Position numbers and translations under genes: made by a program. From NCBI RefSeq assembly GCF_958979055.1, contig NC_084888.1, positions 34,095,804 to 34,159,803 of the forward strand: a stretch of DNA of 64,000 nucleotides, in the 5' to 3' direction. This DNA comes from Alnus glutinosa. Taxonomy: Eukaryota; Streptophyta; Magnoliopsida; Fagales; Betulaceae. The notes beneath the pieces were generated by a model that was not told the DNA's origin, ran no database searches, and saw only the letters and a list, made by a program, of their open reading frames with translations. Below, piece by piece: positions 34,385 to 46,200 of this stretch (the stretch's first letter is position 1; each line of letters opens with the position of its first letter).

Positions 34385-35560
34385 CCTACAAAAGAAAATG
34401 TCTCTGAGACAAAAAAATTTCCGAGACTAAAAAAGTCTCCGAGATGAAAAATTTTCCAAGTCTGAAAATGTCTCCGAGACAAAAAAATTTCCGAGACTAA
34501 AAAAGTCTCCGAGATGAAAAATTTTCCAAGACTAAAAAAGTCTCTGAGACAAAAAATTTTCCGAGACTAAAGAAGTCTCCGAAGATGAAAAATTTTCCAA
34601 GTTTGAAAAAGTCTCCGAGACAAAAAAATTTCCGAAACTAAAGAAGTCTCCGAGACGAAAAATTTTCCAAGTTTGAAAAAGTCTCCGAGACAAAAAATTT
34701 TCCGAGACTAAAAAAGTCTCCGAGATGAAAAATTTCCCAAGACTAAAAAAGTCTCCGAGACAAAAAAATTTCCGAGACTAAAAAAGTCTCCGAGACTAAA
34801 AACTTTTCCGAGACAAAAAATTTTCCGAGACTAAAGAAGTCTCCGAGACGAAAATTTTTCCAAGTTTGATAATGTCTCCGAGACAAAAAAATTTCCGAGA
34901 CTAAAAAAGTCTCCAAGATGAAAAATTTTCCGAGACTAAAAAGTCTTCGAGATGAAAAATTTTCCAAGACTAAAAAAGTCTCTGAGACAAAAAAATTTTC
35001 CGAGACTAAAGAAGTCTCCGAGACGAAAAATTTTCCAAGTTAGAAAAAGTCTCCGAAACAAAAAATTTTCCTAGTCTGAAAATGTCTCTGAGACAAAAAA
35101 TTTTCCGAGACGAAAAAATTTCCAAGTTTGAAAAAGTCTCCGAGACAAAATTTTTCGAGATTAAAAAAGTCTCCGAGATGAAAAATTTTCCGAGACTGAA
35201 AAAGTCTCCGAGACTAAAGAAGTCTCCGAGACGAAAAATTTTCCAAGTTTGAAAAAGTATCCGAGACAAAAAATTTTCCTAGTCTGAAAATGTCTCCGAG
35301 ACAAAAAAAATTTCCGAGACTAAAAAAGTCTCCTAGACAAAAAAAATTTCCGAGACGAAAAATTTTCCAAGTTTGAAAAAGTCTCCTAGACAAAAAAAAT
35401 TTCCGAGACTAAAAAGGTTTCCGAGAAAAAAAGTTTTCCAAGTTTGAAAAAGTCTCTGAGACAAATTTTTTTTCCAAATCTAAGCAAAACTCTGAGACAA
35501 AACAGGAACTTTCCCGGGATGGAAATAAAATTCCGAGACAAAAAATCTCGAGGCCGAGAT
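34385..35560. repeat. LARD tandem repeat block 3, GTCTCCGAGAC palindromes
   Basis: About 1.1 kb of short units combine gtctccgagac with aaaaattt(t)cc, cgagactaaaaa and caagtttgaaaa. The core gtctc-c-gagac is itself an inverted repeat, so the RNA could form dozens of small hairpins. Confidence 0.85.
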
Positions 35561-35900
35561 AGCCCTTGTATCCCGAATAGAACATTGTCAAATGAAAAAG
35601 ATTGCCATATTGACGCAGCTAGGAAATCTTCTGATTTGTCAACGGCGAGTGAAAGGCTTCAACTGCGAACAGCTTCGAGCATTCAAAATTACTACCACAT
35701 GCAAAAAATCACAAGCACAATGGGGTAAAAGCTATGCCGCTTACTAGACACTCCGACAACCATGGTCTCCACAAGCGTCTGACCATCAACATTGAATCCT
35801 CATTGTCGACAAACAAAAATAGCCCCATCTGCAAGTACAAAAGAAGATTCCCAATGCCCGATCAGTTGGACAAATCAGCCAATGGGAATCGGGGGGTATC

Positions 35901-36407
35901 TGTTAGGAAAATTATCAGCCCATAGGCAAATTGGCCTATACCCGAACCAAGGCCCAGTTGATATTGCTGGCCCAACTTGACCCGTTCAGTCACTGAGGCT
36001 TAACAGAGTCTTATAACACCTTGAAGGCTATGTTTGGAACACATGGAATAAATACATTATCCCATGAGGAGTAAGTGTCCCACTCTCCCACTCTCCCACT
36101 CAACCTCTATCTCATCCCACTAAGGGTCCCACTCAGCCATGACATGAAGGTGGACCAATGTGGTTGAGAATTATGTGCTTATAAATAGGCTGCTACCCCA
36201 GGTACAAAAGACACTCTGAATATGTGCTGAAAATGTACTAAACTCTCGACTCTCAATACTCTCCAAAATAGCCCACTAACTTAGGCATCGGAGAGGGGAC
36301 GTCGGGAGACCCCCCCTCTGACGCATCTGTTTGCTCTTCCTTGCAGATTACGAAGAACACTGTGAATCAAAGATCCACACGTCACTAGACTGAAAACTGT
36401 TCTAACA
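35901..36407 (+). repeat. 3' LTR of the LARD
   Basis: 507 bp, starts tgttaggaaaattatcag and ends ttctaaca, after a ggggggtatc polypurine stretch. Nearly identical to 28729-29235. Confidence 0.88.
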
Positions 36408-37370
36408 TTTGGGATGAAGAAAAATGCCTTCAAATAACCATTTGTTTCTACGAAACCAAATGTACTGCTGGACCAAAAGTTTGAAATTGTTGCCATCCCA
36501 AGCACATTTCTGAAAACTGGAAGCACCTCCTCCCCAAACATCAAGTGCGGCTGGGTAGCTCCACAACACATGGACCGTGTCTTCCTCTACCCTCCCACAA
36601 ATAGGACAAAGAGCTTCCTCTACCACTGATTTATGGAGCAAATTCAACTTTGTGGGTAGCAAAGTATTGCATGTCCTCCAAAGAAAAATCTTAACCGAGT
36701 TAGAAACATTAAAAGACCAAATAAATTTCTAGACTTCATTACTTGGATTTGTATGGGAGCTTTGGCCTCTGCTGACCGCCTGTAATTCAACCCCCAAATG
36801 ATAAGCACTATGGACCGAAAAAAAATGCCATCTTTTGTTCCCTTCCATATATATGAGTCTGTCCGCGGCAGGGGGGGGGGTAGAGAGGGCTCAAGGGGAT
36901 GTTTTGGATCAAGAAATTCTCCGTTGTTCCCTTCCAACGGAGAATTCCAGCCATATCAACATCCTGGCAGGCTCTATCAATACCTCCACCAGTGAAGAGC
37001 CTGCCAGGATGTTGATGGGACTCATGGGAGTTTGAACTGCATGAGTGACAGGAGTGGGAAGCCACCTATCACCCCAAACTCTAATACTTCGACCATCTCC
37101 CATCCTCCAAATCAACCATTCTTTCAACAGCTCTCGTGCACCAAAGATACTCCTTCATTCATAAGATGAACGGATTGGAATCCAAAAAATTTGAATGTGG
37201 AAAATACTTGGCCTTAAGAATCTGAGCAATGAGTGAATTTGGGTGTTGAAGGAGCCTCCATCCTTGTTTGGCAGGGAGGGCTTTGTTGAACAACCTGAGA
37301 TCCCTAAACCCAAGCCCACCCGAGGCTTTAGACTTCCCTAGCTTCTCTGGTGTTTGTTGCCAAATTGTCG
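36408..37370 (-). mobile_element. LINE fragment, zinc-binding and linker part
   Basis: The continuation of the LINE on the other side of the LARD. Minus-strand text includes LNLLHKSVVEEALCPICG with ECxxC-like spacing (the reverse-transcriptase-associated zinc-binding domain), WRMGDGRSIRVWGDRWLP near 37090, and SGGLGFRDLRLFNKALPAKQ near 37290, all standard motifs downstream of plant LINE reverse transcriptases. The frames are interrupted and the reverse transcriptase itself is missing, so it is a dead fragment. Confidence 0.8.
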
Positions 37371-37628
37371 ACTACAATACGTACCAGCAACACTGCCTAG
37401 AATTGGCGTTTTAGCCTTACACATATATATTCAAAAAATGTAAATAAAATAATAATTAATTAAAACAAATACTCGAGCAGAAATTATGATCATTCATAAT
37501 ATATGGTTATTAATAGTGTTTTATTTAGTTATTGGGTCGACTATTAACATCTTGAAACTATAATTGTCGTTGTTCGTAACATATTTTGTGATGAAATTTG
37601 AATAAAGTGTTACGAAAAATACTGTTTT

Positions 37629-37691
<63 letters not shown>

Positions 37692-37787
37692 GTCCTCTAT
37701 CACCATATATATATTGCCTTTGCAATTTATTTAAAAAAATTAACTTTTTAAAATCTTTTGTACGGGACATATAAAAAAGGTGATTCT
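37371..37787. other. spacer with A-run and GAA repeat
   Basis: No gene. A poly(A) tract followed by (gaa) repeats lies at about 37635-37690. Confidence 0.5.
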
Positions 37788-39663
37788 CACTACAAGAATT
37801 TGCTTCATTAGCATCCAACTTTTTAACAGCGACACAAAAGTGGCCGCTAATAATTGATTATTAGCGGTGACATGTAAAAGTCGCCGCTAATAGTAGACGG
37901 TAATAATAAAAAAAATTAATATTAGCGTCGACTTTTGTGTCGCTGCTAATAACTTGGCGGGATATTTTTAGCCTGCGCGGGCTAGTACGGGAAAATATTA
38001 GCGACGACATTGGTCGTCGCTAATAATTTCTCATTAGCGGCGACCTCTCACAGTCGCTGCTAATAATAAACTATTAGCAGCAACATTTTTGTCGCCGCTA
38101 ATAGTTAACAAAAAAATAAAAATAGTAAAAGTATTATTCAATTTTGTAGAAAGATTATAAGACTGATTATTGTGTTTCAAATTGTGATATTTGATTTTGT
38201 TGAATATTTTTAGGTCTTTATCATATTTTAGTGCAATGTTATTATATTCTTATTTGTTTTTACGAAAGACCCATTTCTTGAGGTAAAGAGAAAAAGAGAC
38301 AAGGAGGTATGACCTTGTGTAATTTTTTTTTAGCTAATATCTATTAGTCATTTGTCTTGTATCACTATCTATTTGTTCAACAGTGTGAGATGTTACTTGA
38401 ACATCTATTATTGGTGAATTTGATATACTTATATATGAACTGTTGCACACCAATAAAAATCGTAGTTTGTGGTATCCTAAGTATTTTTTTTTTTTTTTTT
38501 GCCTATTGTAGCATGAACTAGCTATGAAAAAAGATTAGCAGTTGTAAATAGGACAATGAGGTAACCAATATAATTTCTTTTCTTTTCTATTTTTTATATC
38601 AATATGCTACATAAGTTGTTTGACTGGGTATTTGATTAAATTACTTTTGATGTTTAGACTTTTCATTTCAGTTGTTATTGCTCTTAGAATAATATGGAGA
38701 ATTGAATGTCCAATTCTTGTCTGGTAGCTGTCTAGAAAAAACAATAGAACTTAGTAAATCATATGCTTTCTCTCTTCTTTGAGTCAATGAGCGTTTTTGA
38801 ATGTTGTGATTTTTCTATGCTTATTGATCATTGATGAGTTCTGTTTACCTTCTAAAAGTTTCATGTTTGCTATTGTAGATGGATGTTATAGAATCTCAAT
38901 GGAATGTTTTGCAAGTTCATATTTAAGATTTTCATGACTTTATTGAACTTGTGGCCTTTCATCAAGAGTAAATCAAATGAACGATTTGTCTTGCTTTTGA
39001 ATTATCATATTCTATGTTATTCTGAAAAATCTTGTTTGCTAAATTGTCTAAAATGTATGGAATCACTAATAACATAAAGATGTTCGATAGAATTGGTTAC
39101 GGCATGTTACTGTTATAATTGAGAAATAACCTTAATTGGAAAAGGCAATGCCATGTTGGGGTTCATCGCATGCGTGCAGTTCTATGTTTTTTCCTCATTT
39201 ATTTTCACTTTCCAGTTAGGTATCATTGACTACTGATATTGTTGAAGATAGAGTGAAAAAGCGTGCTATATACTAAAAAGAAGTTGTATATGCATCTCTT
39301 CCAAGCATTTGTGGTTATCTTATTCATGATTGCAGCTTGGACTTTTCCCTCTTTGCTTGATTAATTTGGTGCTTTATTCCACATTAGTGTTGTTGTTGAC
39401 AGTTTGATCGTCAGTTTTATATTATGTCCGTATGTTATTGTCATTAGTATTATCTTTATTATTACTTTGACATAAAAAATGTGTATATTTATAACGTGAT
39501 AAAGCAAGATGAGCTTCAGCTCATTTGAGGAGTATATAGTTGAAAGTTAGTCATTTTTTTTTTAAAAAAAATTTCTTTTACTTAGCTTTTACCGTGTTTG
39601 TTGTTCGTTAGATATATAAACTAGTCTACTTAATTTCTAGGTCATTAGTTTTAACTATAAATG

Positions 39664-39737
<74 letters not shown>

Positions 39738-39985
39738 AATATCATTAGCGGCGACCTATGATAGAGCATTAGTGGCCACTTTGATGTCGCCGCTAATAAT
39801 AGAGTATTAGCGGCGACTTTCGGGTCAAGTTCTATAGTTCTTTACCGTCGAAAATATTATTATTAGCGGCGACAAATGTCGCCGCTATTAGTGATTCATT
39901 AGCGGCGACTCAACGATCATTAGCGTCCGACTTTTAGTGACCACCCGACATTTTGTCGCCGCTAATAGGCTTATTTTTTGTAGTG
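37788..39985. mobile_element. non-autonomous CACTA element, 2.2 kb
   Basis: The ends are cactacaagaa (37788) and ttttttgtagtg (39985), flanked by the 3-bp duplication tct (37785-37787, 39986-39988). Subterminal regions 37815-38105 and 39745-39970 carry many copies of attagcggcgac and gtcgccgctaat in both orientations, the usual binding array of CACTA elements. The interior (38110-39740) is AT-rich with no transposase frame and ends in a (TA)n stretch at 39668-39724. A related autonomous element elsewhere would be needed to move it. Confidence 0.9.
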
Positions 39986-40130
39986 TCTTATATGCCTACC
40001 TATATATATATATATATATAGGTGACTTCGGCCCTAATTAATGCATTTTTTTCACTTAAAATAAAATGCAAAAATAATTAATGCCTAAGTCTTAATTAAC
40101 ATCCTAAAAACATTCTAAGCCATTAACCCT

Positions 40131-40530
40131 TGGTTGGATAGGTTTTTTAACCATCTCATTTGAAAATTAATTGGTGTTCAGTGAGGGAATTAAGCCGGCC
40201 AAAACCTTTTAATTTATGGCATTCGAAATCGCACCCTGCAAGATATGTTCTAAGAGCCGTTTGTGTGAGCAAAGCGGCATTGTTGCACCCCAACAATCTC
40301 TCCATCAACGTACGTGACGCTCCTGCAACTCAAACCCATGACTCTCGCTCTGATACTATTTGTTGGATCGGTCTTTTAACCATTTCATCTGAAAACTAAT
40401 TGGCCGGTGTTCGATCAGTGAGGAAACCAAAATATCCTTTATGACATTCGAAATGAAATCGCATCCCACAATGAATGTTTTAAGAGCTGTCTACGTGAGC
40501 AAAACGACACGATTCCAATCCTAATGTTTT
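40131..40530. repeat. two-unit repeat of about 230 bp
   Basis: 40131-40297 and 40360-40524 are diverged direct copies (shared: ttttaaccat, attcgaaat, gtgagcaaa). Between them lies a gactctcgctctgatac motif like those next to methionine-tRNA primer sites. Probably an eroded retroelement-derived repeat; class unsure. Confidence 0.5.
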
Positions 40531-40652
40531 CTGGTTGGTAATATGACATAATGCTCTGATGCTGCTTTAATTATTACTATTTTGTTCTTCGTCATACTGT
40601 TAGTTTTCTTTTTTCTTTTAAGCGGCTAAGACATTAAAAGAAAATAATAGTC

Positions 40653-40686
<34 letters not shown>

Positions 40687-40689
40687 GGA

Positions 40690-41400
40690 AAATAGACTAT
40701 AATTTTAATGTTAAGAGGTTGAAAGTTTGAGATGTGTACTGTGTTAATTAATAGAGAAGGAATGCAACTAGTAGAGACTATATGTTAATGATTTAAGCAT
40801 TTTAGTCATTTTAACAATGTATCCTATATATCCTATTTCTTATTCATTTTAATTTGTTTTTTTGGTCTAGAAAATTAAAGTGTCTTACACTCCCTGGGTC
40901 CGAAAATACAGAGCTACTCGACAAGCCAAAATATATATGTTGCTATTGGTAGGGATGGAGACAGAATTTTGGCTCAGGGCAAGATAAAAGAAATAGAGTT
41001 AACAAAAATTAATATAAATATTAAAAAATATAACTAATTAACAATAAATAAACAATTCAAAAAATTTAATTTTTGTTTAAAACATTTAAATATAACCTGT
41101 AATTTATTTATTTTCATTCACGACGTTATTCACTTGCTCTCAAAGACTTTCTATATTTTAAAATCTTTGCATGATTTCTTCATTGTTAATAGTTACATAT
41201 ATATGTATATGCACATGCATATTTATACATACATAGGTAACCAACAAATTAAGATAAAAATAAACTCCCTAATATCATGATACATTGAAAATAGTTGACA
41301 AAAATAAACTCCGAACTCAAAAGCAAGTAGCAACAGATAAAAACACTTACAGGTCACACCTAAGTAAGTTGCCAGTAGTAATTACACGATGAGTCGGAGA
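40690..41400. repeat. duplicated spacer of unit B'
   Basis: Closely matches 13430-14650 apart from insertions, for example cactccctgggtccg and tacaggtcacacctaagtaa. It shows where the upstream spacer of copy B' resumes after the LINE, LARD and CACTA insertions. (TA)n occurs at 40665-40685. No gene. Confidence 0.65.
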
Positions 41401-42650
41401 TTTTTTGTTAAAGCTATCTTTCACATTTTTATGAATTTCTATGGTTATAAAGAAACTCTCTCTCAAAAAAAAAAAAAGTGATTATTGGACTACACACTAC
41501 CAAAATCTATTCAGTAATTGAGGAAATTCGGCATGAATCAAGTGACTTATATAATAATAATGCATGAACGGATTAGACCCAACTATACTTGAACAAGGAG
41601 TGATACACATGCTTTCAAGTTTTTCAAGTGTTCACTTCGAAGTGCTCACGGAATCACTTCTTAATATGACAATAAAAATTATAATCAGATGAAATAACAA
41701 ATAAAAGTATATATAGTACTATTTAATAATGATTTTTACTATTACATAAAAAAGAGTGGGCATTTAAGAATATATGTAACATTCCAACTAATTGAATTAG
41801 TGGCAGAGATCGGAGAAGGGGGAAGGCCTTACGCGGGGTAGGGGGTCATTTCTCCTTGTTGCCCCTTGGCTCTGCCGTTGGCTATAGCTAGGCAAAGTCT
41901 AGCTCATAACATTAGCTTGGGCTTTATATATGCTTCGATCCGTCCGAAACCATATAATGCAATTTTCATCTACTATCCACTCGAAAAACCCTAGCTACTT
42001 GAAAATCCATTTTATCCTTAAAAATTAGTTCTTTTTTTATTTGTCCTAAAAAAAATTTGCAACGAGATTAGTTTTGTTATATGAGGCTAATGCCTAGGAC
42101 CATAAATGAACAAAATTGTTCGTGAATATATATGCTCAGACTCGGCATGGGATCAATTCATTTATTATACAAATAGGGTTTGAACAAATTTTCAGATTCA
42201 CTTATTAAATGAGCTGAACTCGTATAGACTTGATTATTTTAAACTTTGTAATCAAAATATCTTAAGTATTTAAAAAGAAAAAAATAAAAGAAGTCTACAA
42301 TTATTGTATTACGAATAGATCTCTTCCTAATGTAATAGAGTTAACTTAAATTATTGTAATTGTGAATTTTGATGTAAATATATGTGTATATGAGTGGTTT
42401 ATGTGTGTGCCGTGAATGTATATACATATACTATAAGACAAACATATAAATTCGAGTTAATTAACTCACATAATTACTGAAATTTTATTATTAATAATAA
42501 TTAATATGGATTTACGAAAAAAAAAAATCACGATATTTACTTTATATATGTAATGAATAAGTTAATTGAGTAGCTCATGAACAAGCTCAAGTTCATTCGG
42601 AAAAAAAAAAAAAATGAATAGAGTTTGAACAAATTATATATCTAGCTTAG

Positions 42651-42687
<37 letters not shown>

Positions 42688-42854
42688 AGCTTGGTGACAA
42701 GTTCAAGCTCAACTCGCATTCCAAAAAAATTAAATAAACCAAATTTAAACATTCAATACTCCGCTTGACTCTACTCGATTATGGCCCTACTAACACCTTC
42801 TCATGCTGTACTTTAGTTTTGTTAATTAAGGAAGCACCTGAGTAGAGTTTTTTC
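41401..42854. other. AT-rich spacer with small repeats
   Basis: The 41640-41770 block resembles 1640-1830. The 41800-41885 block (ggcagagatcgg to ttggctctgccg) resembles an eroded hAT-type element. (TA)n occurs at 42655-42685. No reading frame of interest. Confidence 0.45.
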
Positions 42855-43016
42855 AGTTATGGTCAAAATTAGAACGATTTCTTCATTTTACATTAGAGCT
42901 ACATAGTTAAATTTTATCTCACTGTTTCAGGTATTGAATGTTAAAATCACTATCAAAAGTTTAAGTTGATAAGAAATTATTAATTTAATTATTTAATTAA
43001 TATTTTAATGTTCTCT
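42855..43016 (+). repeat. left 162-bp direct repeat flanking Copia-1
   Basis: Identical by eye, except for one base, to 48205-48366. Its right half (from about 42930) belongs to a dispersed repeat family also seen at 18430-18570. Its length is far beyond the 5-bp target duplication expected of an LTR element. Confidence 0.9.
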
Positions 43017-43022
43017 ATCAAA

Positions 43023-43279
43023 TGTTGAGAATGGAAAACAGAATTGGAAAAGAGAGAGAAGAGGTTGAGGAGAAAAGTTGTTTCTCTTGTATATTGCATT
43101 CAATGAATTCTGTGTACATAGTTCTGTATTTATACATACAAGAATGACCTACAAGTTGTAGAATGAAAGAACTAACTTAACTGTACGCTAACTATCTCTT
43201 CCAGCTGGTATACCAGTCGTAACTAATATAACTAACTCTGTCAACTGGTATTTAACTAATATACCAGTATGACATAACA
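43023..43279 (-). repeat. 3' LTR of Copia-1
   Basis: Runs from tgttgagaatgg to gacataaca on the + strand, 257 bp. No difference seen from 47910-48166. Confidence 0.9.
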
Positions 43280-43292
43280 CTAAAACTCCCCC

Positions 43293-46200
43293 TCAAGAGG
43301 AAACAACATTAAAAATATTAATGATGTTCATCTTGGATAACAGATAATGAAAAGGATTAGAGCCAAGAGCTTTAGTGAATAAATCTGCAAGTTGATGTAT
43401 AGACTTCACATGTAGAGTCCGGATGACATTTTCTTGAATCTTATCCCGGACTAAATGACAATCTATTTCAATGTGTTTAGTTCTTTCGTGGAAAACAAGA
43501 TTGGCAGCGATGTGGAGGGCTGCTTGACTATCACAAAACAGCAACGCTGGTTGAGAATGATCAATCTTGAAATCATTAAGCAAATGTAGTAACCAAGTAA
43601 TCTCACAAGTAGTGGCTGCCATAGAGCGATACTCTGCTTCTGCAGAGGAACGAGAGACAGTAACCTGTTTCTTTGATTTCCAAGAAATCAAAGACTCCCC
43701 CAAGAATACACAATAACCAGTGACTGAACGTCTAGTATCAAGGCATCCAGCCCAGTCTGAATCACAAAAAGCTTTAAGATGAGAAGCAGAATTTGCAGGA
43801 TAAAAAAGTCCTTGTCCCGGAGAAGACTTGAGGTATCTAAGAACTCGAGTGGCTGCATCCATGTGAGGCTGCCGAGGAGTATCCATAAACTGGCTCAAAG
43901 TCTGCACCGAATAAGCTATGTCCGGTCGAGTAATGGTGAGATAAAGAAGACGGCCAACAAGTCTTCGATAACTAGCAGGATTATCAAGAACATCACCATT
44001 ATGCCGAGACAATTTCAAATTAGTTTCCATAGGAAACTTAGAAGGTTTGGCAGCAAGTAAACCACAATCTTCCAAGATCTCCAAAGTATATTTTCTTTGA
44101 CAAAGAGATAAACCCTTTGAAGTTCGAGCAATTTCTAAACCAAGGAAAAATTTCAAATCACCAAGATCCTTGAGTTTAAACTCATTGTTTAGAAATTGAA
44201 TAAACTGTTTGACAGCATCAGCAGAATCACTAGCCAACACAATGTCGTCCACATAGACCAAAAGAGCAATAAAGCTTGAACCTTGAAAACGAGTAAACAA
44301 GGTATAATCAGATTTTGACTGAGTAAAACCATGAGATAATAAGGTAGTAGAGAACTTGGCAAACCACTGCCGAGAAGCCTGTTTAAGTCCATACAGAGAC
44401 TTAGTGAGCCGACAGACTTGATGCTCCCCCTTATTAGAATATCCCGGTGGCAATTTCATGTAGACTTCCTCATTAAGATCTCCATGAAGAAAAGCATTAT
44501 TTGCATCAAGTTGATGTAAATACCAGCCATGTGAAGCAGCAAGAGCAAGAAGACATCTTACTGTGGTGAGTTTGGCAACCGGGGAAAATGTCTCATAATA
44601 ATCTAAGCCCTCACATTGTGTGTAACCTTTAGCAACTAGACGGGCTTTGTAACGTTCTATGGATCCATCGGCTTTAAGTTTCACTTTGTATACCCATTTA
44701 CATCCAATTGGAACTTTGTTTGGAGGTAAATCAGTAATAGTCCAAGTGTGATTATCTTCAAGTGCAGCAATTTCAGTATTCATAGCATCACGCCAATGCT
44801 GAAATTTATTGGCTTGATGGAAAAATTGAGGCTCATATGTGGAAGAAACTTGTAAGCAGAATGTTTTATATGAAGGAGACAAACGATCATAACAAAGAGA
44901 GGATGAGAGTGAATATGAAATACCTGAATCAGACTTCATGAAATCTGATGATGGAGCATGATGAGAAGCAATTTGACAATGATACTGCTGTAAGTAACCT
45001 GGTTTATGCTTAACACGAGATGATTTCCTTAGATGTGATGAAGGAACAGAATGATGATGAGAGGAAATAATAGGAACTGAGTGAGGTTCAGGTTGTAGTT
45101 GAGTGGCAGATTGTAGTTGAGTGGCAGATTGTATTTGAGTGTCAGATTGTGTGGGAGTATTGGATGATGTTGAAGATTCAGATTGTGTTTGAGGTTCAGA
45201 TTGAATATGAGATTCAAATGAATTTTGAGGATCAGAATGTGTTTGAGTTTCAGGTTGTATTTGAGGTTCGGATGAAAAAGATGCAGGATGTGTATGAGAA
45301 GCTGAAATATCTGCAACCTCTTTTGGTAAAACAGAAGAAGAATGAGAAAATTCAGAAGATATGAGAACACCATCAGATGAAAATTTAAGAAGATTAATGG
45401 TAAAAGGAAAGATTGACTCATGAAAAATGACATCTCTAGATATAAACACAGAATGAGAATAAAGATCCAAGAGTTTGTAGCCTTTTTGCTGAAAAGGGTA
45501 GCCAAGAAACACACAAGGTTTAGCTCTAGGAGCAAACTTGTGTCGGTGCCTAGAAAGTGTAGAAGCATAGCAAAGACATCCAAAAACTCGAATATGATCA
45601 AGAGAAGGAATTTTATCATGAAGCAATTGATAAGGAGAAAAATTGGACAAATGAGGTGTAGGAATACGATTAATAAGATATGCTGCTGTCAAGATACAAT
45701 CTCCCCAAAATTTGAGAGGAAGATTAGATTGAAATTTAAGAGAACGAGCAACATTGAGAAGATGTTGGTGTTTCCTTTCAACAATAGCATTTTGTTGGGG
45801 AGATTCTACACAACTAAGTTGATGTAGAACCCCTTTGAGAGAATAAAAATCAGGCATATGAAATTCTGGACCATTGTCCGAACGAAGGATTTTGATTTTA
45901 GAATCAAACTGATTTTCAACAAAATGAAAGAAGGATTTGAGGTAGGTTCGGGTCTGGTCTTTCGATTGCAATAGATGAATCCATGTGAATCTACTATAGT
46001 CATCAACTATAGTTAAAAAATAATGATGACCATTCCTAGAACCAACCGAAAAGGGTCCCCATATGTCACAATGAACTAAAGCAAAAATAGAAGAAGAACA
46101 TGAAACACTATGAGGAAATGATAATCTTTTCTGTCGAGCCAAAGGGCAAACAGTACAAGTTGTATCCAGCAAATCACAAGCAATTTGTGGATTATTAGAA

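Larger units (their letters stand above)
28729..36407 (+). mobile_element. non-autonomous LTR element (LARD), 7.7 kb
   Basis: Two 507-bp LTRs (28729-29235, 35901-36407) enclose a 6.7-kb interior with a primer site ttggccccgtctgtggg (from 29238) and a polypurine tract before 35901. There are 5-bp flanks attgg/tttgg. No gag or pol domain is recognisable. Three blocks of tandem repeats fill the right half (32430-33030, 33690-34050, 34385-35560). By eye the LTRs differ at roughly 15-17 places, suggesting an insertion of a few million years, depending on the rate used. It sits inside a LINE. The leader up to the ATG at 29294 resembles that of the gypsy element at 9575-9627, which may have supplied proteins in trans. 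Confidence 0.85.

Noticed and set aside
33690-35560. CRISPR-like regular repeats
   Set aside because: The units are degenerate tandem repeats without unique spacers, lie between two LTRs, and the genome is a plant's.
40131-40530. A tRNA-related SINE
   Set aside because: No A and B box pair or poly(A) end could be placed. The tctgatac motif alone is better explained as a leftover of a retroelement primer site.
45029-45619. A Leu-rich 196-codon reverse-strand protein
   Set aside because: It is the shifted-frame shadow of the Copia-1 polyprotein; the richness in Leu comes from the Ser/Gln-rich linker read out of frame.
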